Source: Leguminivora glycinivorella (taxonomy: Eukaryota > Arthropoda > Insecta > Lepidoptera > Tortricidae). Taken from it: 64,000 bases of DNA. The position numbers and the translations under genes are program-made. Positions 45,416 through 57,775 of the stretch are shown one piece after another; within the stretch, counting starts at the first letter, position 1; the number at the start of each line of letters is the position of its first letter. The stretch lies in NCBI RefSeq assembly GCF_023078275.1, contig NC_062972.1:14649691-14713690 (forward strand), in the 5' to 3' direction. The notes under the pieces were generated by a model, which was not told the DNA's origin, did no database searches, and saw only the letters and a program-made list of their open reading frames with translations.

Positions 45416-45743
45416 AGTAGATCCACTAGTTTAGTAAGATAAATGATAGAATACAAAACATAATTTCTATAGAAACTTCTTTTATTTTCTAACAAAAAGA
45501 ACATAACTAACAAAATTTTACAAAAACAGCATAACTGACGAACTTATTTTTCATATTTTCTCCAAAAATAATTGTCTTTGAGATGTGTAATCGTGTGTTT
45601 CGGAACTAATGGCCACTTACTTAAATAACGTATACAGCGTTTATGTCCAATAGCTAATATATAAGAAGACATTTAGTTTTTTTCGTTTCCTGTAAATTCA
45701 TGTCTAGTGTAGTTATGTTGTTTTTGTAAACATGCCTTCAAGT

Positions 45744-47141
45744 ATCTAATGATAATTTTTAATTTACCATGTTACTTCACGTAAAAATGTCTATTGAGTT
45801 TCTGCCACAGACCACCATGTGGTTTCTGCATATTCTGCGCTGTGCATAGAATTTGCAGAGACATTGCAGAGAGCGCACGCAGACACCGGCGCGGCGCCAG
45901 TGGACGCGTCTGTGTGCGTGAGCTAGGTATGCATACAACTACAACTACTGTAGGCACCGCCCCCCTCAGTAGATCGATGCGATAACATCAATTTAAAAAC
46001 TTCCCGAGCCTCGTGGCGCCCACCATACAAAATTTTTGCTAGGGAATTTTGATTCTTATTGTACTTGAGATTGAATTCAATTTCAGTTATTCGAAAAATT
46101 TTATAAACAATAGAAATTATATTTTATTTGTTTATGAGAGTTAAAATTCCATTGAAACCATTATGTACTTTAGAAAGTACATTCGGCGCCACGAGGCTAG
46201 ATACACTGTCACCTACAAATTCGACACTCAAAAGTGTCCGATCGCTTAGTTGCAAATGTGTGCGTCTAGTTGACAAACGAAAACTTCGCAATGTAGTAAA
46301 AACTACTTTCATTTTTTTACAAAAACAACGTTATTTCTTAGAAATTAAAGTTCAATTTCAAATGCAAGTAATTGGCGGTTATGACATTAATAAATGTGAT
46401 CATCGCGCAAGCCATAAAATTTTATTACCGCAGGTGGCAAGTGTGCTTATTTTTAAACAAATCTACGTCTTATTGCAACCAACATAAGTTTAATTCAGTT
46501 CGCGCTGCTGCGCGGTAGTTTAGAACGATGCAATAGTCCATCGATAATCAGATAATCACCTAAAAACGCGACGAACGCCGTCCACTGCCGCGATCTAGAT
46601 AATGAATATGACACTGAATTGTGCAAACTATTGGACATAAACCGTGGACGTGGCCTTGAGCGTTCGGATGAATCGGATGGTGTCCTACCGCAATCTGAGG
46701 CGCTGAATGTTTTAAGACTGTGCACACTTACGCCGTGTCTCGCGTGGGCGACGGTCGCGCGACCGTCACCTTCACGTCTCATCGCATCGTCTACTTCCAT
46801 ATCGATAAGGTTTGATTTCGTATGCGTCGCATCGCCGTCGCGCGACCATCGCGCGACCGTCGCCCACGCAAGCCATCGGCTTATCAGTCGCGGTCGTCAG
46901 CCGCGTCCGTCAGACGCGTCCCATAATTTGTTTCAAGCTTTATACACAAGTTTTCCTTTCAATAGCAATAGCTAACGTAACGCTTGACTTGAGTAATAAA
47001 AACTGTATAGTTAAATTAATGAAATATGTATAAGTAGGATATTGAAATCTTCTTTCTTCGTTGAGCCATCACAGCTAACTTTAACTTACAAACGATCTTA
47101 AGCACCTGCACTTCTGAAGGCGCTTAAGTCATTTTTGCTAA
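45744..47141. other. Stretch with GC-rich inverted repeats, no clear gene
   Basis: GCCTCGTGGCGCC (about 46006) and GGCGCCACGAGGC (about 46184) form a short inverted pair. GCGTGGGCGACGGTCGCGCG (about 46743) pairs with CGCGCGACCGTCGCCCACGC (about 46850-46869). A frame from about 46549 to 46975 begins in a coding-like manner (NEYDTELCKLLDINRGRGLE) but runs into the GC-rich hairpin, and I cannot name it. Confidence 0.35.
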
Positions 47142-48093
47142 TAAAAAAAAACCACAACTTTCAATGAACATTGGTCAAGTGCGAGTCGGTTTTCGACTTT
47201 TCCATACAAAGAACTCATGAGCGCCTGAACGACTATGATGGCAAAGTTAACGTTTCGCACTTTCAAGACTTTACGTATATATCTCGGAAACGATAAGAGA
47301 TAGAGCAAAATGGACTTCAGATTTGGGCTTTCGGTGGTACAAATTCTATGTTTTTGTCAACAGACACCTTTTTTTGGACCGATTTGAATAAAATTTTGCT
47401 CAGTCAATTTATAAACAGTCTTAAGCGCCTCCTTTTTAGTAGGAACTTAAGTCATTTTGTACAAATGAAAAAAAATTTGAACAAGTTCTAAAAGGAAAAA
47501 GACAGAAATGAATTTCTTTATACCTGTCCAACTCGCTTACACAATTTTAAGACGTTTAGTAACTACTTGCAGCGGCAGTGACTGAAATTCGTAATCTAAG
47601 TTTTTTTCTCTTAAGTCCGACTTACGCTTGACTGTAGATTTCTAATAGGTTTTCCTGTAATCTACAGGGAGAGGGCTATCTCGTGTATTTTTTTGAAAAT
47701 TTTACGCTAAGTAGTTTCGGAGATAAGGGGGAATGGTCATTTTTTGCTTATTTTCTTAAATTACTTCTAAATTACCAAAACAAAAAATATAAAAAAAATA
47801 TATTTCAGATGCTGATAAAATGCTCTTTCATTTGATATGTAACACAATATAGTTTTAATAACTTTGATTTTTAATTTTCAATTTTACCCCCCAAAAGTGA
47901 CCCCTGTGATTAAATTTCATTTAATTAAATTACATGTCCGTCTTTGGGCCATAGGTTTACATACGTGTGCCAAATTTTAAGTAAATCGGTCCAGTAGTTT
48001 CGGAGAAATCGGCTGTGACAGAGGGACAGACAGACACGCGAGTGATCCTATAAGGGTTCCGTTTTTCCTCTTTGAGGTACGGAACCCTAAAAA
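47142..48093 (+). repeat. Long interspersed repeat related in its ends to the (GGAC)n family
   Basis: Near the left end is GGTCAAGTGCGAGTCGGTTT and the right end is GAGGTACGGAACCCTAAAAA. Before it come AAATCGGTCCAGTAGTTTCG and GACAGACAGACACGCGAG. The ends resemble AACCGGCCAAGAGCGTGTCGG and ACGGAACCCTAAAAA of the (GGAC)n family, but the interior differs. Non-coding. A CTTAAGCGCC-type word occurs twice (47110-47130, about 47425). Confidence 0.65.
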
Positions 48094-51000
48094 TGAAAAC
48101 ATATTAATAGGAGAATATATTCAAATAAAGTTCTTAAAAGCTTTTTAGTGGCATCCAGTGGGTGTTCAATAAAACTGGCTCAACATATCTTATTCTCTGA
48201 AATTCGTCTCGCTGAAAAAATCCTAATCCAAGATTTGCGTCGAATGAACCGGCTTTCAATTGTTACGTTTTCCCATGACTTAGGCTTCGTTGGCGCTTTG
48301 TTATTTAAATCGGGGTTTTAAATGCGATTCTGTTTTGAGTAATCTGCTTCTCGTGGAACAATTTTTAATGCGCATTATTTTTAATGTATCGCAATGTTAA
48401 AAGAAAATATTTTATATTATTTACTGCGATATGAAGTATTTACTTCACTTAAGCCACCACATACATAACATAACATAACTACGGGCGTAGTATTCAGCAT
48501 ACATAACATAACATAACTACGGACGTAGCTCGCTAGTTGGATAAATTTTATCGCATCGGTGCGTCCCTATCGCACTTATAAATAGTGCGAAAGGGACGGC
48601 CTGACGTTATCGTTTATCACGCGTGCTTGCCTACCTGGAAGCGAAAGTTAAATAGAATAGTATACTTAATACGAGCGCAATATCATCATTCGATAATCAG
48701 CTCCGTCGAGATTTGAGTAAAGCTGTTTGTGTTTAGAAAAAACCTTCAAAGTAATTTCATAAACTGTTTATCCTGTTCTGAGAGTTCTGAGGATTAATGA
48801 TTAAATACTCCGAAATTCAGATTTCCTTGTGTTTCCGTAGAACAGTTTTTACTTTTTATAAAAACGCTTTTAGCCTATTTTTAAAACGCGTTTTCAAGAA
48901 AACAAGTTTTAAAAGGAGTTTTTCAGACATAAATAGTTTCCGCGAAGTCCCTTAGTAAAAACAAATTAAGGCTACGACGTAATTAAAAAGAATTAGATTA
49001 TACAAAACGACAAACACCACATAAAAAAAGTTATTTTATAAATATTATAAAATACATAGATGGCGCGTTAGGTTTCATAGGGTATTTGGTCACTGTCAAT
49101 CTAACATGCTCCTCTCCGCTTTCCCTATCATCGCACCTATTGGCTGGGTGCACGATGACAGCATCACCTAGCGGTTACAACTACGGCGGACTTTGAAACG
49201 CCAAATGGCTTTCTGTCAATACAAAGAGTAAGTAAATAAACAAATAATTTTAATGAAATAGCGTAATGTTTAATTCGATCATATAAATTTATAGTGTCGA
49301 TAATAACATTCACCTTTTTAAACTCCGTTTAAAATGACACAATCAATAAATTTCAGGTAAGTACACACGGAGTTTCTCACGGTTCAGTTCGCGAAATGTA
49401 AATAAAGGAGTAAACCGATTTTAGGTATTAACGCATTTCATATATATCGTAGACGATTATTTATGCCTGTAGTGTCGTTGATAATACAGAATTTTTGTCT
49501 ATTTTAAAAGTATGTTAGTTTAATTTTTTTTTTTTTTTTTTTTATTAAGCAGAATCCTTTAATATAAAAAAATGTATGTTAGTTTACTTACTTTTTCCTC
49601 TTACAGCGATTATCTATTTCATTTGTTGGTCTCGTTTCCAATTTGCTTGTGCATATTTATTAAATTTGTGATCACTGTTTTTCCTAGTGTTCGTACAGTT
49701 AGCTTCGTAGCAAGTATCGTGACGCATATTTATTTATTTTTACTTTAAATGCACGGATACGTAAGTTTCGGTGTAAAAATTGACAGTTGGTCTGCCGAGG
49801 GTTCCTTTTTTAGCCACGATGCGCGCTGCGATCGATTCGTGGTTCTCCCACCACTTACTTCGCATCCAGCCAATATTATGACTGACGTTATCCCTAGTTT
49901 TAAACTAATTTCGAATTGTTTGTGAACATTTCCAAAACCAGTCGTCACCAATGCCTTTCTAAGAACTAATAGACACTAGTTTTAATACTAAGTTTTCAAT
50001 TGTAATTGTAATGAATGATCTTTCTGTCAATTGTGGAGAACTATATCTCATGAAGCTAGAGAATGATTGAAGTCACACAACATTGCCATTACTATAACAA
50101 TTCTCAATGCTCATATACCCCGCGTACATATTTACGTAGCAATAAGTGTCACCGGCGCGCGCGATAACCGCCCTAGCGCAGCAGTTAATCCTCCTTAATG
50201 AATTTTCATAGACGAATCCGCCTCATGCACACGATCCATTCGGGAGACTGTCAGTGAATAATGAGCTCCAGTATTTCACTAGTCAAACGGCAATTTTCGG
50301 AAATCGAAATGGTGATGGCCCGAGCGGGTTAAGCGTGTGCTAGTTATAGGAAGGAAGGTACGACGCTATTTTGTCAAGTACTACGTTTATTAGTGTAAGC
50401 GGGGCATTGGGACCCCACGTTTTGAAATATATCTAGGAAGCTTTCAAACATATTCTTGTTAACAACTGCCGTCGCTGAGCATTTTTAGAGTCATGACAAA
50501 ACCACTAGACTGAACTGCAGAATTGTAAAATATTTTCCACGGGTTGTCAATTCTATGTAGCTAGAGTAGAAAAGTGCGAAGTGCGAAATAAACATTGCAA
50601 TTTCAATTGGGACTAAGGGTTTTAAACCCTCATCCACAGTATGGTATCCCGACAGTAATAAATGTGAGCGCAAATAAATATCGACAGACTCGACAGTCGA
50701 TAAATCGAATCGAATATTGTGTTATGTGACATCCCAATGCGCAGAATGTTCAAGGCGATAAACAGGACCTTGGTCACGCTAGTATTTCGAATTACCAGCA
50801 CAAATACTAAGTTAGCCAGTCTTCTCCTAGAGCACAGGGACAAGGCCGTCCAATAAACGTCGGAGGTAGCGTTCATAACTTAATAAGACGCGATTAAGTC
50901 CCTTGTTCCGTTAATAAGTAATACCTACTGTGCATCTGGACTTTGTCCAAAAGTAGAACGTCATTTTACATACGCATGACAATTTTCCATATAACCTACT

Positions 51001-51713
51001 TGTAATTAATCATAAGATTATTTGTATTCAAATTTTAATTTTAACCGTGACAGTAAACGCAAGTATTGATATCTTATGCGTTTTTTTGATACCTCGGCAG
51101 CCGTTCCTTGACATTCTCTTACATACTGAATAAACAATTCAACTTATCTACACAAGGCAGCGAAAAAAAATTGCTTCATTTGTTTAAAGATACTCCTATA
51201 CAATATAATACAATATGCAAAACCACATATGGCATTAATAAGCTCTGAAAAAAAAAAGAAATATCTAACATACGTTATTCGCAGTCCGTACGTTTTATGC
51301 GAAATTCCGAGGCATTCGCAGAATAATATTCTAAACCACTTAGCATTCATTTGTCAAAGCTAAAAAGCGACACATTCGCATTGCTTTCAAAGCCTGATTT
51401 ATTTGTATACAGAGTAAGTTTAATGGCAGCGAATTGATTTCATGTCTTGAATGAATTATGCGAATAAAACGGGAATAGCATTACTTTTTACCAGATACTT
51501 TCTATATTTATAAGAAAAGCGGGATTAAATGTGCATAAAATAGGATAGTCACTTTTTGCAGCATTCTTTCGAAGCTTTTTCTACAGTACCTAATGGTATA
51601 ATAACGGTATTTTCACTTAAGATACATCTCTCTCTGCATAAAAATCTATTAGCAGCTGTGCAGCTTAACTTGATGATAGTGGAAATCGACCTATATGTAC
51701 CTACAAAACAACA
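48094..51713. other. AT-rich stretch without a gene
   Basis: A 37-bp direct duplication lies at about 48468-48530 (CATACATAACATAACATAAC then TACGGRCGTAG). An imperfect hairpin MITE lies at about 48540-48622 (GTCCCTATCGCAC with GTGCGAAAGGGAC). Nothing else is supported. Confidence 0.4.
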
Positions 51714-51979
51714 CCGGCCGGTCTGGCCTAGCGCGTAGTGACCCTGCCTGCTAAGCCGCGGTCTCGGGTTCGAATCCCGGTAAAGGCATTTTTTGTGTGA
51801 TGAGCACAGATATTTGTTCCTGAGTCATGGATGTTTTCTATGTAAATAAGTATGTATTTATCTATATAAGTAAGTATATCGTCGCCTAAGACCTACAGTA
51901 CAAGGTTTGCTTAATATGGAGCTAGGTTGATCTGTGTTAGGTGTCCACCAATATATATTTATTTATTTTATTTATTTAA
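51714..51979 (+). mobile_element. tRNA-derived SINE, copy 3
   Basis: CCGGCCGGTCTGGCCTAGCG, GGTTCGAATCC and the same body and TTTATTTATTT tail as at 12431-12700. Confidence 0.88.
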
Positions 51980-52386
51980 ATCAAAGAACATTAATATGGC
52001 GCAGGAAGGGCAGTGGAAAGCGAACCTACCTATTACTGATTTCCTCCCACATCATTTTTAGGGTTCCGTAGTCAACTAGGAACCCTTATAGTTTCGCCAT
52101 GTCTGTCTGTCTGTCCGTCCGTCCGTCCGTCCGTCCGTCCGTCCGTCCGTCCGTCCGCGGATAATCTCAGTAACCGTTAGCACTAGACAGCTGAAATTTG
52201 GTACCAATATGTATATCAATCACGCCAACAAAGTGCAAAAATAAAAAATGGAAAAAAATGTTTTATTAGGGTACCCCCCCTACATGTAAAGTGGGGGCTG
52301 ATATTTTTTTTCATTCCAACCCCAACGTGTGATATATTGTTGGATAGGTAATTAAAAATGAATACGGGTTTACTCAGACCGTTTTT

Positions 52387-52982
52387 AGGGTTCCGTAGTC
52401 AACTAGGAACCCTTATAGTTTCGCCATGTCTGTCTGTCTGTCCGTCCGTCCGTCCGTCCGTCCGTCCGTCCGTCCGTCCGTCCGTCCGTCCGTCCGTCCG
52501 TCCGTCCGTCCGTCCGTCCGCGGATAATCTCAGTAACCGTTAGCACTAGAAAGTTGAAATTTGGTACCAATATGTATATGAATCACGCCGACAAAGTGCA
52601 AAAATAAAAAATGGAAAAAAATGTTTTATTAGGGTACCCCCCTACATGTAAAGTGGGAGCTGAAATTTTTTTTCATTCCAACCCTAACGTGTGATATATT
52701 GTTGGATAGGTATTTAGAAATGAATAAGGGTTTGCTAAGATCGTTTTTTGATAATATTTATATTTTCGGAAATAATCGCTCCTAAAAGAAAAAAAAGGGC
52801 GTCCCCCCCCCTCTAACTTTTGAACCGTATGTTTAAAAAATATGAAAAAAATCACAAAAGTAGAACTTTATAAAGACTTTCTAGGAAAATTGTTTTGAAC
52901 TTGATAGGTTCAGTAGTTTTTGAGAAAAATACGGAAAACTACGGAACCCTACACTGAGCGTGGCCCGACACGCTCTTGGCCG
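52387..52982 (-). repeat. (GGAC)n-family copy 4, nested
   Basis: Minus-strand copy from AGGGTTCCGTAGTCAACTAG to GCTCTTGGCCGG, inserted in the T-run that follows CAGACCG of copy 3. Its (GTCC)n run is long, about 20 units. Confidence 0.85.
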
Positions 52983-53000
52983 GTTTTTTGATAATATTAA

Positions 53001-53123
53001 CACTTTCGAAACCGGGCTCTACGCGGCGCTACGACATTTTCGCTACATACGGGGAAACCCATGTAATCGGCTACGCTTCTACGAGCGGTGTGCCCGACAG
53101 TCGGGTTCTTGGTAGCGAAAGTG
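53001..53123. mobile_element. 123-bp MITE with TTAA duplication (piggyBac-like)
   Basis: The ends CACTTTCG and CGAAAGTG lie directly inside TTAA on both sides (52997-53000 and 53124-53127). The empty site is preserved in copy 2 as GATAATATTAATATTTTCGG. TTAA specificity is characteristic of piggyBac. Confidence 0.85.
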
Positions 53124-53205
53124 TTAATATTTTCGGAAATAATCGCTCCTAAAGGAAAAAAAAGTGCGTCCCCCCCCTCTAACTTTTGAACCATAAGTTT
53201 AAAAA

Positions 53206-53748
53206 CCGGTCAAGAGCGTGTCGGGCCACGCTCAGTGTAGGGTTCCGTAGTTTTTCGTATTTTTCTCAAAAACTACTAAACCCATCAAGTTCAAAACAAT
53301 TTTCCTAGAAAGTCTTTATAAAGTTCTACTTTTGTGATTTTTTTCATATTTTTTAAACATATGGTTCAAAAGTTAGAGGGGGGACGCACTTTTTTTCCTT
53401 TAGGAGCGATTATTTCCGAAAATATTAATATCATCAAAAAACGATCTTAGTAAACCCTTATTCATTTTTCAATACCTATCCAACAATATATCACACGTTG
53501 GGGTTGGAATTTAAAAAAATATCAGCCCCCACTTTACATGTAGGGGGGGTACCCTAATAAAACATTTTTTTCCATTTTTTATTTTTGCACTTTGTTGGCG
53601 TGATTGATGTACATATTGGTACCAAATTTCAGCTTTCTAGTGCTAACGGTTACTGAGATTATCCGCGGACGGACGGACGGACGGACGGACGGACAGACAG
53701 ACATGGCGAAACTATAAGGGTTCCTAGTTGACTACGGAACCCTAAAAA
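53206..53748 (+). repeat. (GGAC)n-family copy 5, nested
   Basis: Plus-strand copy from CCGGTCAAGAGCGTGTCGGG to ACTACGGAACCCTAAAAA, inserted in the A-run of TTTAAAAAATATG of copy 3. Copy 4 keeps that site uninterrupted. The (GGAC)n run is short. Confidence 0.88.
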
Positions 53749-53898
53749 ATATGAAAAAAATCACAAAAGTAGAACTTTATAAAGACTTTCTAGGAAAATT
53801 GTTTTGAACTTGATAGGTTCAGTAGTTTTTGAGAAAAATACGGAAAACTACGGAACCCTACACTGAGCGTGGCCCGACACGCTCTTGGCCGGTTTTTA

Positions 53899-54365
53899 AA
53901 TAAGTGATGAAAAACGGTAGTGATATATAGCACTTTGTACAACAGACTACAACACAACAGCTGCTACTAGACAATGTCTTCTGATTAGCTGTGTATTCGT
54001 CAGTCGACTGAACGAAGATGTAGGTTCGCTCGCTTAGACGTGTCAAAGGCTTTGATTACAAGAAATTACTTCATACTAAGCCCGAGAAGCGGACCCTTGA
54101 CACAGTTCCGAGAATTTCCTAGTAATTTCTGTTCGGAATCTCCCCTACCGGATCTGCGTTTCCCAATAGTATTTTGATGTTGATGTTTACGTTGCGTTCG
54201 TAGGGTCCACGAGTGACGTTTTGTCGCCAGGCTTAACTGGGGCGCTGACATACTTACATACAAAAACACTGTGGTTTCTGTTTTTAGGGTTCCGTTGTCA
54301 TCGAGGTATCCTTGCTGTCCGTTTGGCCAATAATTTACTCCGAACCCCGTTCATTAAAAAGTATA
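53899..54365. other. Stretch without a gene
   Basis: TTAGGGTTCCGTTGTCATCG at about 54284 is a remnant of a repeat end of the GGAACCCTAA type. Confidence 0.4.
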
Positions 54366-54477
54366 TCGTCACTACTTTTAAAAAAACTTGTATCTTCGTC
54401 TGTCAATGAAAAGAAAATGCTGCGTTTTAACTTTGAGGAACAGCGTGAGATACGAGATTTTTTAAAAGTAGTGACGA
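54366..54477. mobile_element. MITE with TCGTCACTACTTTTAA ends, copy 2
   Basis: A 112-bp copy of the element at 16401-16545 without the 33-bp extra segment. ATAT flanks lie on both sides of the ends. Confidence 0.85.
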
Positions 54478-54550
54478 TATGACATGACACAATCACAAGG
54501 TGTGTAGTTATACTATTTTTCTGTTCGGCGAAGCTGGGTAGCGGCACACC

Positions 54551-54774
54551 TCGGACACTGGCGATCAAATATATGAAAGAGGCGCGTTCCTAGCACACAG
54601 TGTAAGCTCGTGTAGGTGAACGCGTACCATGCTTGTATGAGTGAGATATGACAGGTCGAGTGTTCGCATTTTTGACAGGCGGTAACTGTGAGGTAACTGA
54701 GAGGGGGTGGGCGGCACTTTCAGCGGGGAGCGGGAGTGGCCATACTGTACGATAGTACTCTTTATTATACTGTG
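54551..54774 (+). repeat. 224-bp dispersed repeat, copy 2
   Basis: Same orientation and length as 5868-6091, from TCGGACACTGGCGATCAAAT to TATTATACTGTG. Confidence 0.8.
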
Positions 54775-56185
54775 GTAGCGGTATTTCATTTAGAACAACT
54801 GTCTGAAATTAAATTCTTTTTGGCAAAATTTTGGTTTTTCAGTACATAATTGTAATGTTTTTTTCCGCAACCTGCTCGCAATGTAGGTAGGTAGTAAATT
54901 TATTGTCAGGTCGAAAATTCAAGACGCCACATCATACTGAAAAACGTCGTACGATACATGTGCGAAGAAGGAATTCGTAACTTGTGTCGATTTAAAAACA
55001 CTGCCTTTGGCGGTGTTTTATTTTATTGCCAGTCGTTTCGAATTTCTTCTTTTCCGCATTTGTATCGTATTGTACTATATTTTTATGATAGCAGAGCCTT
55101 CATTGACCTGTTTTCCTTTGTAACTGATGTTTAATTTAACTTAATTAGTTACGAATTTGAATAATAGGAATTTACTAATAAACCGATGTTAGTATTACCG
55201 TTCACAAGTGTCAAGTGGAAATCAGTGTTCAGTTTAATTTGCAACTCTATATCATGTTCACTCTAATTCCAAATGAAGTAAGTAGAACCAAAACGATGTA
55301 ATGTGTCCTCGTTTAGAGTATTTCGTGCCTTGTACCAGGTTAGCATAAAGGTGTTTCGGTTAAGCAAGTTCCAATGCGAGTAGTGAACGTTTGATTTGGA
55401 GTTGAATGTTATTAAGCCAATAAATTGTCTTTTACGCCGTTATTGTTCTGAGTAGTATATTGAGACACGTACGAGGAAAAAACTTTCCTGGTGATTGACT
55501 TTTGCCGACTCCTTTGAACAGAATTATATTGCTGTTCTTGTGTTTATGTAACTACCTAAACAATAGTTTTAGGTTGTGTTGTCCTTGTATACTTTTTATT
55601 ATACCTCTATACCTATTGTACTGGATCTGAGAAGCCTTGACAGGTTGATTTATTTCAAATGGTGAAAGGTCGCTGAAATCGTTACTGTACCTGTTACTTA
55701 TTGACTTATTAGTAGGTAAATAGTTGATATTATAATTAATATGAATAAAACAATCTATTTAAATATCAAATGTAAAATAGCTTGTCTGATAGTTTGCCCT
55801 ATCTTATAACAAATCTTCATTCAAAAATAATACAAATATTTTACGTTTTCACTTTACAGAGTTGGTGAAATAAGTATTTTACAAAATCACTAGAAGCATT
55901 GAAATGGATTTTTATTACTATGTTCTTTAATATGCATAATAGCCACATTAGCTACATTACCGATTGAAAGCATGGATAAAACGGACGGGTACACGGAAGG
56001 AAATAAGGTTTTAATTTCAAAATTCAAAGCTCTTAACAAATTACCATTGCATAATATTATTAACTAAACGTTTAATTACCGGATTTTACGTAGGTACATT
56101 TAATATCGCTCCAAACTCGATTACATGATTAATAATATTATCTTCTAAAGTGGATGAATAGGTAAATGATTTCCCTGTACATCAA
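54775..56185. other. AT-rich stretch without a gene
   Basis: The words CTGAAAAACGTCGTACGATA (about 54938) recur from about 25280, so a dispersed repeat fragment is present. Nothing else is supported. Confidence 0.4.
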
Positions 56186-56218
56186 TCCATACTAATATTA
56201 TAAATGCGAAAGTAACTC

Positions 56219-56219
56219 G

Positions 56220-56268
<49 letters not shown>
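56219..56268 (+). repeat. (TCTG)n microsatellite
   Basis: About twelve uninterrupted TCTG units. Confidence 0.95.
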
Positions 56269-56269
<1 letters not shown>

Positions 56270-56365
56270 TACGCTTTCCCGCTTAAACCACGCAGCCGAT
56301 TTTGATGAAATTTGGAACAGATAATCTTTAGACCCTGAGACAAAACATAGGCTACTTTTTATTTC

Positions 56366-56733
56366 GAAAAAAAAATAAAACCGCCTTCAAAAAAAGCGCG
56401 TTACAAAACACGGAGAAACTAAAAAGCAAAAAATAAAAAACCTTTCAATTCAGATTTCTTATCGTATTGCAATAATCTAAACATCCAAATTATAAACAAA
56501 TCCATTATTTTTGTAGTCGGTACCAGACCTGTTCGTCGCCTTGCTATTGCCTGTTTGCCCCACCCAACCATACGCAGGCTGGCACCGACTCCAAAAATAA
56601 TTGATTATAATTTGGATGTTTAGATTATTGCAATACGATAAGAAATCTGAATTCAAAGGTTTATTATTTTTTGCTTTTTAGTTTCTCCGTGTTTTGTAAC
56701 GCGCTTTTTTTGAAGGCGGTTTTATTTTTTGTT
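56366..56733. mobile_element. Foldback element with about 150-bp arms
   Basis: AATAAAACCGCCTTCAAAAA (left) and TTTTTGAAGGCGGTTTTATT (right) start arms that pair through GTTACAAAACACGGAGAAAC, CTTATCGTATTGCAATAATC and ATCCAAATTATAA. The spacer of about 60 bp is GC-richer. It resembles 24809-25109 in build, not in sequence. Confidence 0.85.
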
Positions 56734-56954
56734 AAAAAGTTAATTTATTTGTTGATTTTTAGTGATTCCTATTGATATTATACGTATCAGTCCGAATATA
56801 TGTACACTAGTGAAAGAATTATCCTTTAACTCCTAACCATTGAGGAGTTGACCTTCCATCATCAGCTCAGCCACATAAAATTATTACCATCAGGCGTAAA
56901 TACTGGTTTACCTTTGAAAAATACACTAAAAACATTACATGTGCCTATAACATT

Positions 56955-57170
56955 TGAAGAGTTCCCTCGATTTCTCCAGGATCCCATCATCAGACCCTGA
57001 CTTGGTGTCAATGGGACCATCTCGGGGTTATACCCGTTCGATCAAAAAAAAATTTTGAAAATCGGTCCACAATTCTCGGAGATATCGAGGAACATACATA
57101 AAAAAAAAAAAAAAAAAAACATTCAGTCGAATTGAGAACCTCCTCCTTTTTTGAAGTCGGTTAAAAAAGG
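56955..57170 (+). repeat. Interspersed repeat 3' part ending GAAGTCGGTTAAAAA
   Basis: GAGTTCCCTCGATTTCTCCA then GGATCCCATCATCAGA matches the right part of the 13.0-14.1 and 22.3-23.5 kb elements. The final AATTGAGAACCTCCTCC then TTGAAGTCGGTTAAAA matches 21220-21282. Confidence 0.7.
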
Positions 57171-57617
57171 GATGAAGGGATTGAAAAAGAGGTTGAAAGT
57201 TTGTATGGGATTTCTTAATTTTAAAAGATAAAACCATGAAACTTTATATTTTAGCACTTGATAAGAAATCATTAAACATATATTTAAAGTCACATACAGG
57301 TCGAACGCGATTAATTAACATTATTTTTACCTTTAAAATAAACATGGTGGGAAATAAACATTAACTAAAAGCGGCTAGATTATATTTATTTGTCTACCCC
57401 GAACATTTATATAAATTAATATCGGGTAGTTTTGTGTTGTTTACATCTCCGGTGACATTTTGCTGGGACGTCAGTCTTCCGCGACCATGGCCAGTGCAAC
57501 CTGGCCGAAACGTTGGGAAAAAAGGTAAAAATAATGTTAATTAATCGCGTTCGACCTGTGACTTTAAATATGTGTACAAAGCGCGAGAACTTAAAGTGTT
57601 ATATCATTAAACATCTT

Positions 57618-57775
57618 GATAAGGGATAGGGATAGCGATAGGGATAGCGATAGGGATAGCGATAGGGATAGGGATAGCGATAGGGATAGCGATAGCGATA
57701 GCGATAGCGATAGCGATAGCGATAGCGATAGCGATAGCGATAGCGATAGGGATAGGGATACGGATACGGATAATA
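57618..57775 (+). repeat. (GATAGC/GATAGG)n hexanucleotide array
   Basis: About 25 hexamers of GATAGC and GATAGG. Both strands read open through it (DRDSDS and SLSLSL peptides), a consequence of the six-base period. Confidence 0.95.

Larger units (their letters stand above)
43966..45739. mobile_element. DNA transposon with 30-bp TIRs and 4-bp target duplication
   Basis: GAAGGCATGTTTACAAAAAC with AACATAACT (left) and its complement (right) bound the element. AAGT flanks it on both sides (43962-43965 and 45740-45743). Subterminal motifs like ACAAAAAGAACATAACT repeat inside both ends. It holds a decayed transposase tail (45153-45415) and the nested element 44274-45066. The superfamily is not settled; a 4-bp duplication would fit Sola or Ginger types among others. 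Confidence 0.8.
52055..53898 (-). repeat. (GGAC)n-family copy 3, split by three insertions
   Basis: One minus-strand element survives as 52055-52386, 52983-53000, 53124-53205 and 53749-53898. Joining these in order follows copy 2 (40130-40757) without loss. The interruptions are a same-strand family member (52387-52982), a TTAA MITE (53001-53123) and an opposite-strand family member (53206-53748). The first and third insertions sit in a T-run and an A-run respectively. Confidence 0.85.

Noticed and set aside
46005..46198. TIR element bounded by GCCTCGTGGCGCC
   Set aside because: The inverted match is only 13-14 bp, with no target duplication or second copy.
46549..46975. Coding-like frame near the GC-rich hairpin
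   Set aside because: The start looks protein-like, but the frame passes through an inverted repeat and has no recognised motif; left as unannotated.
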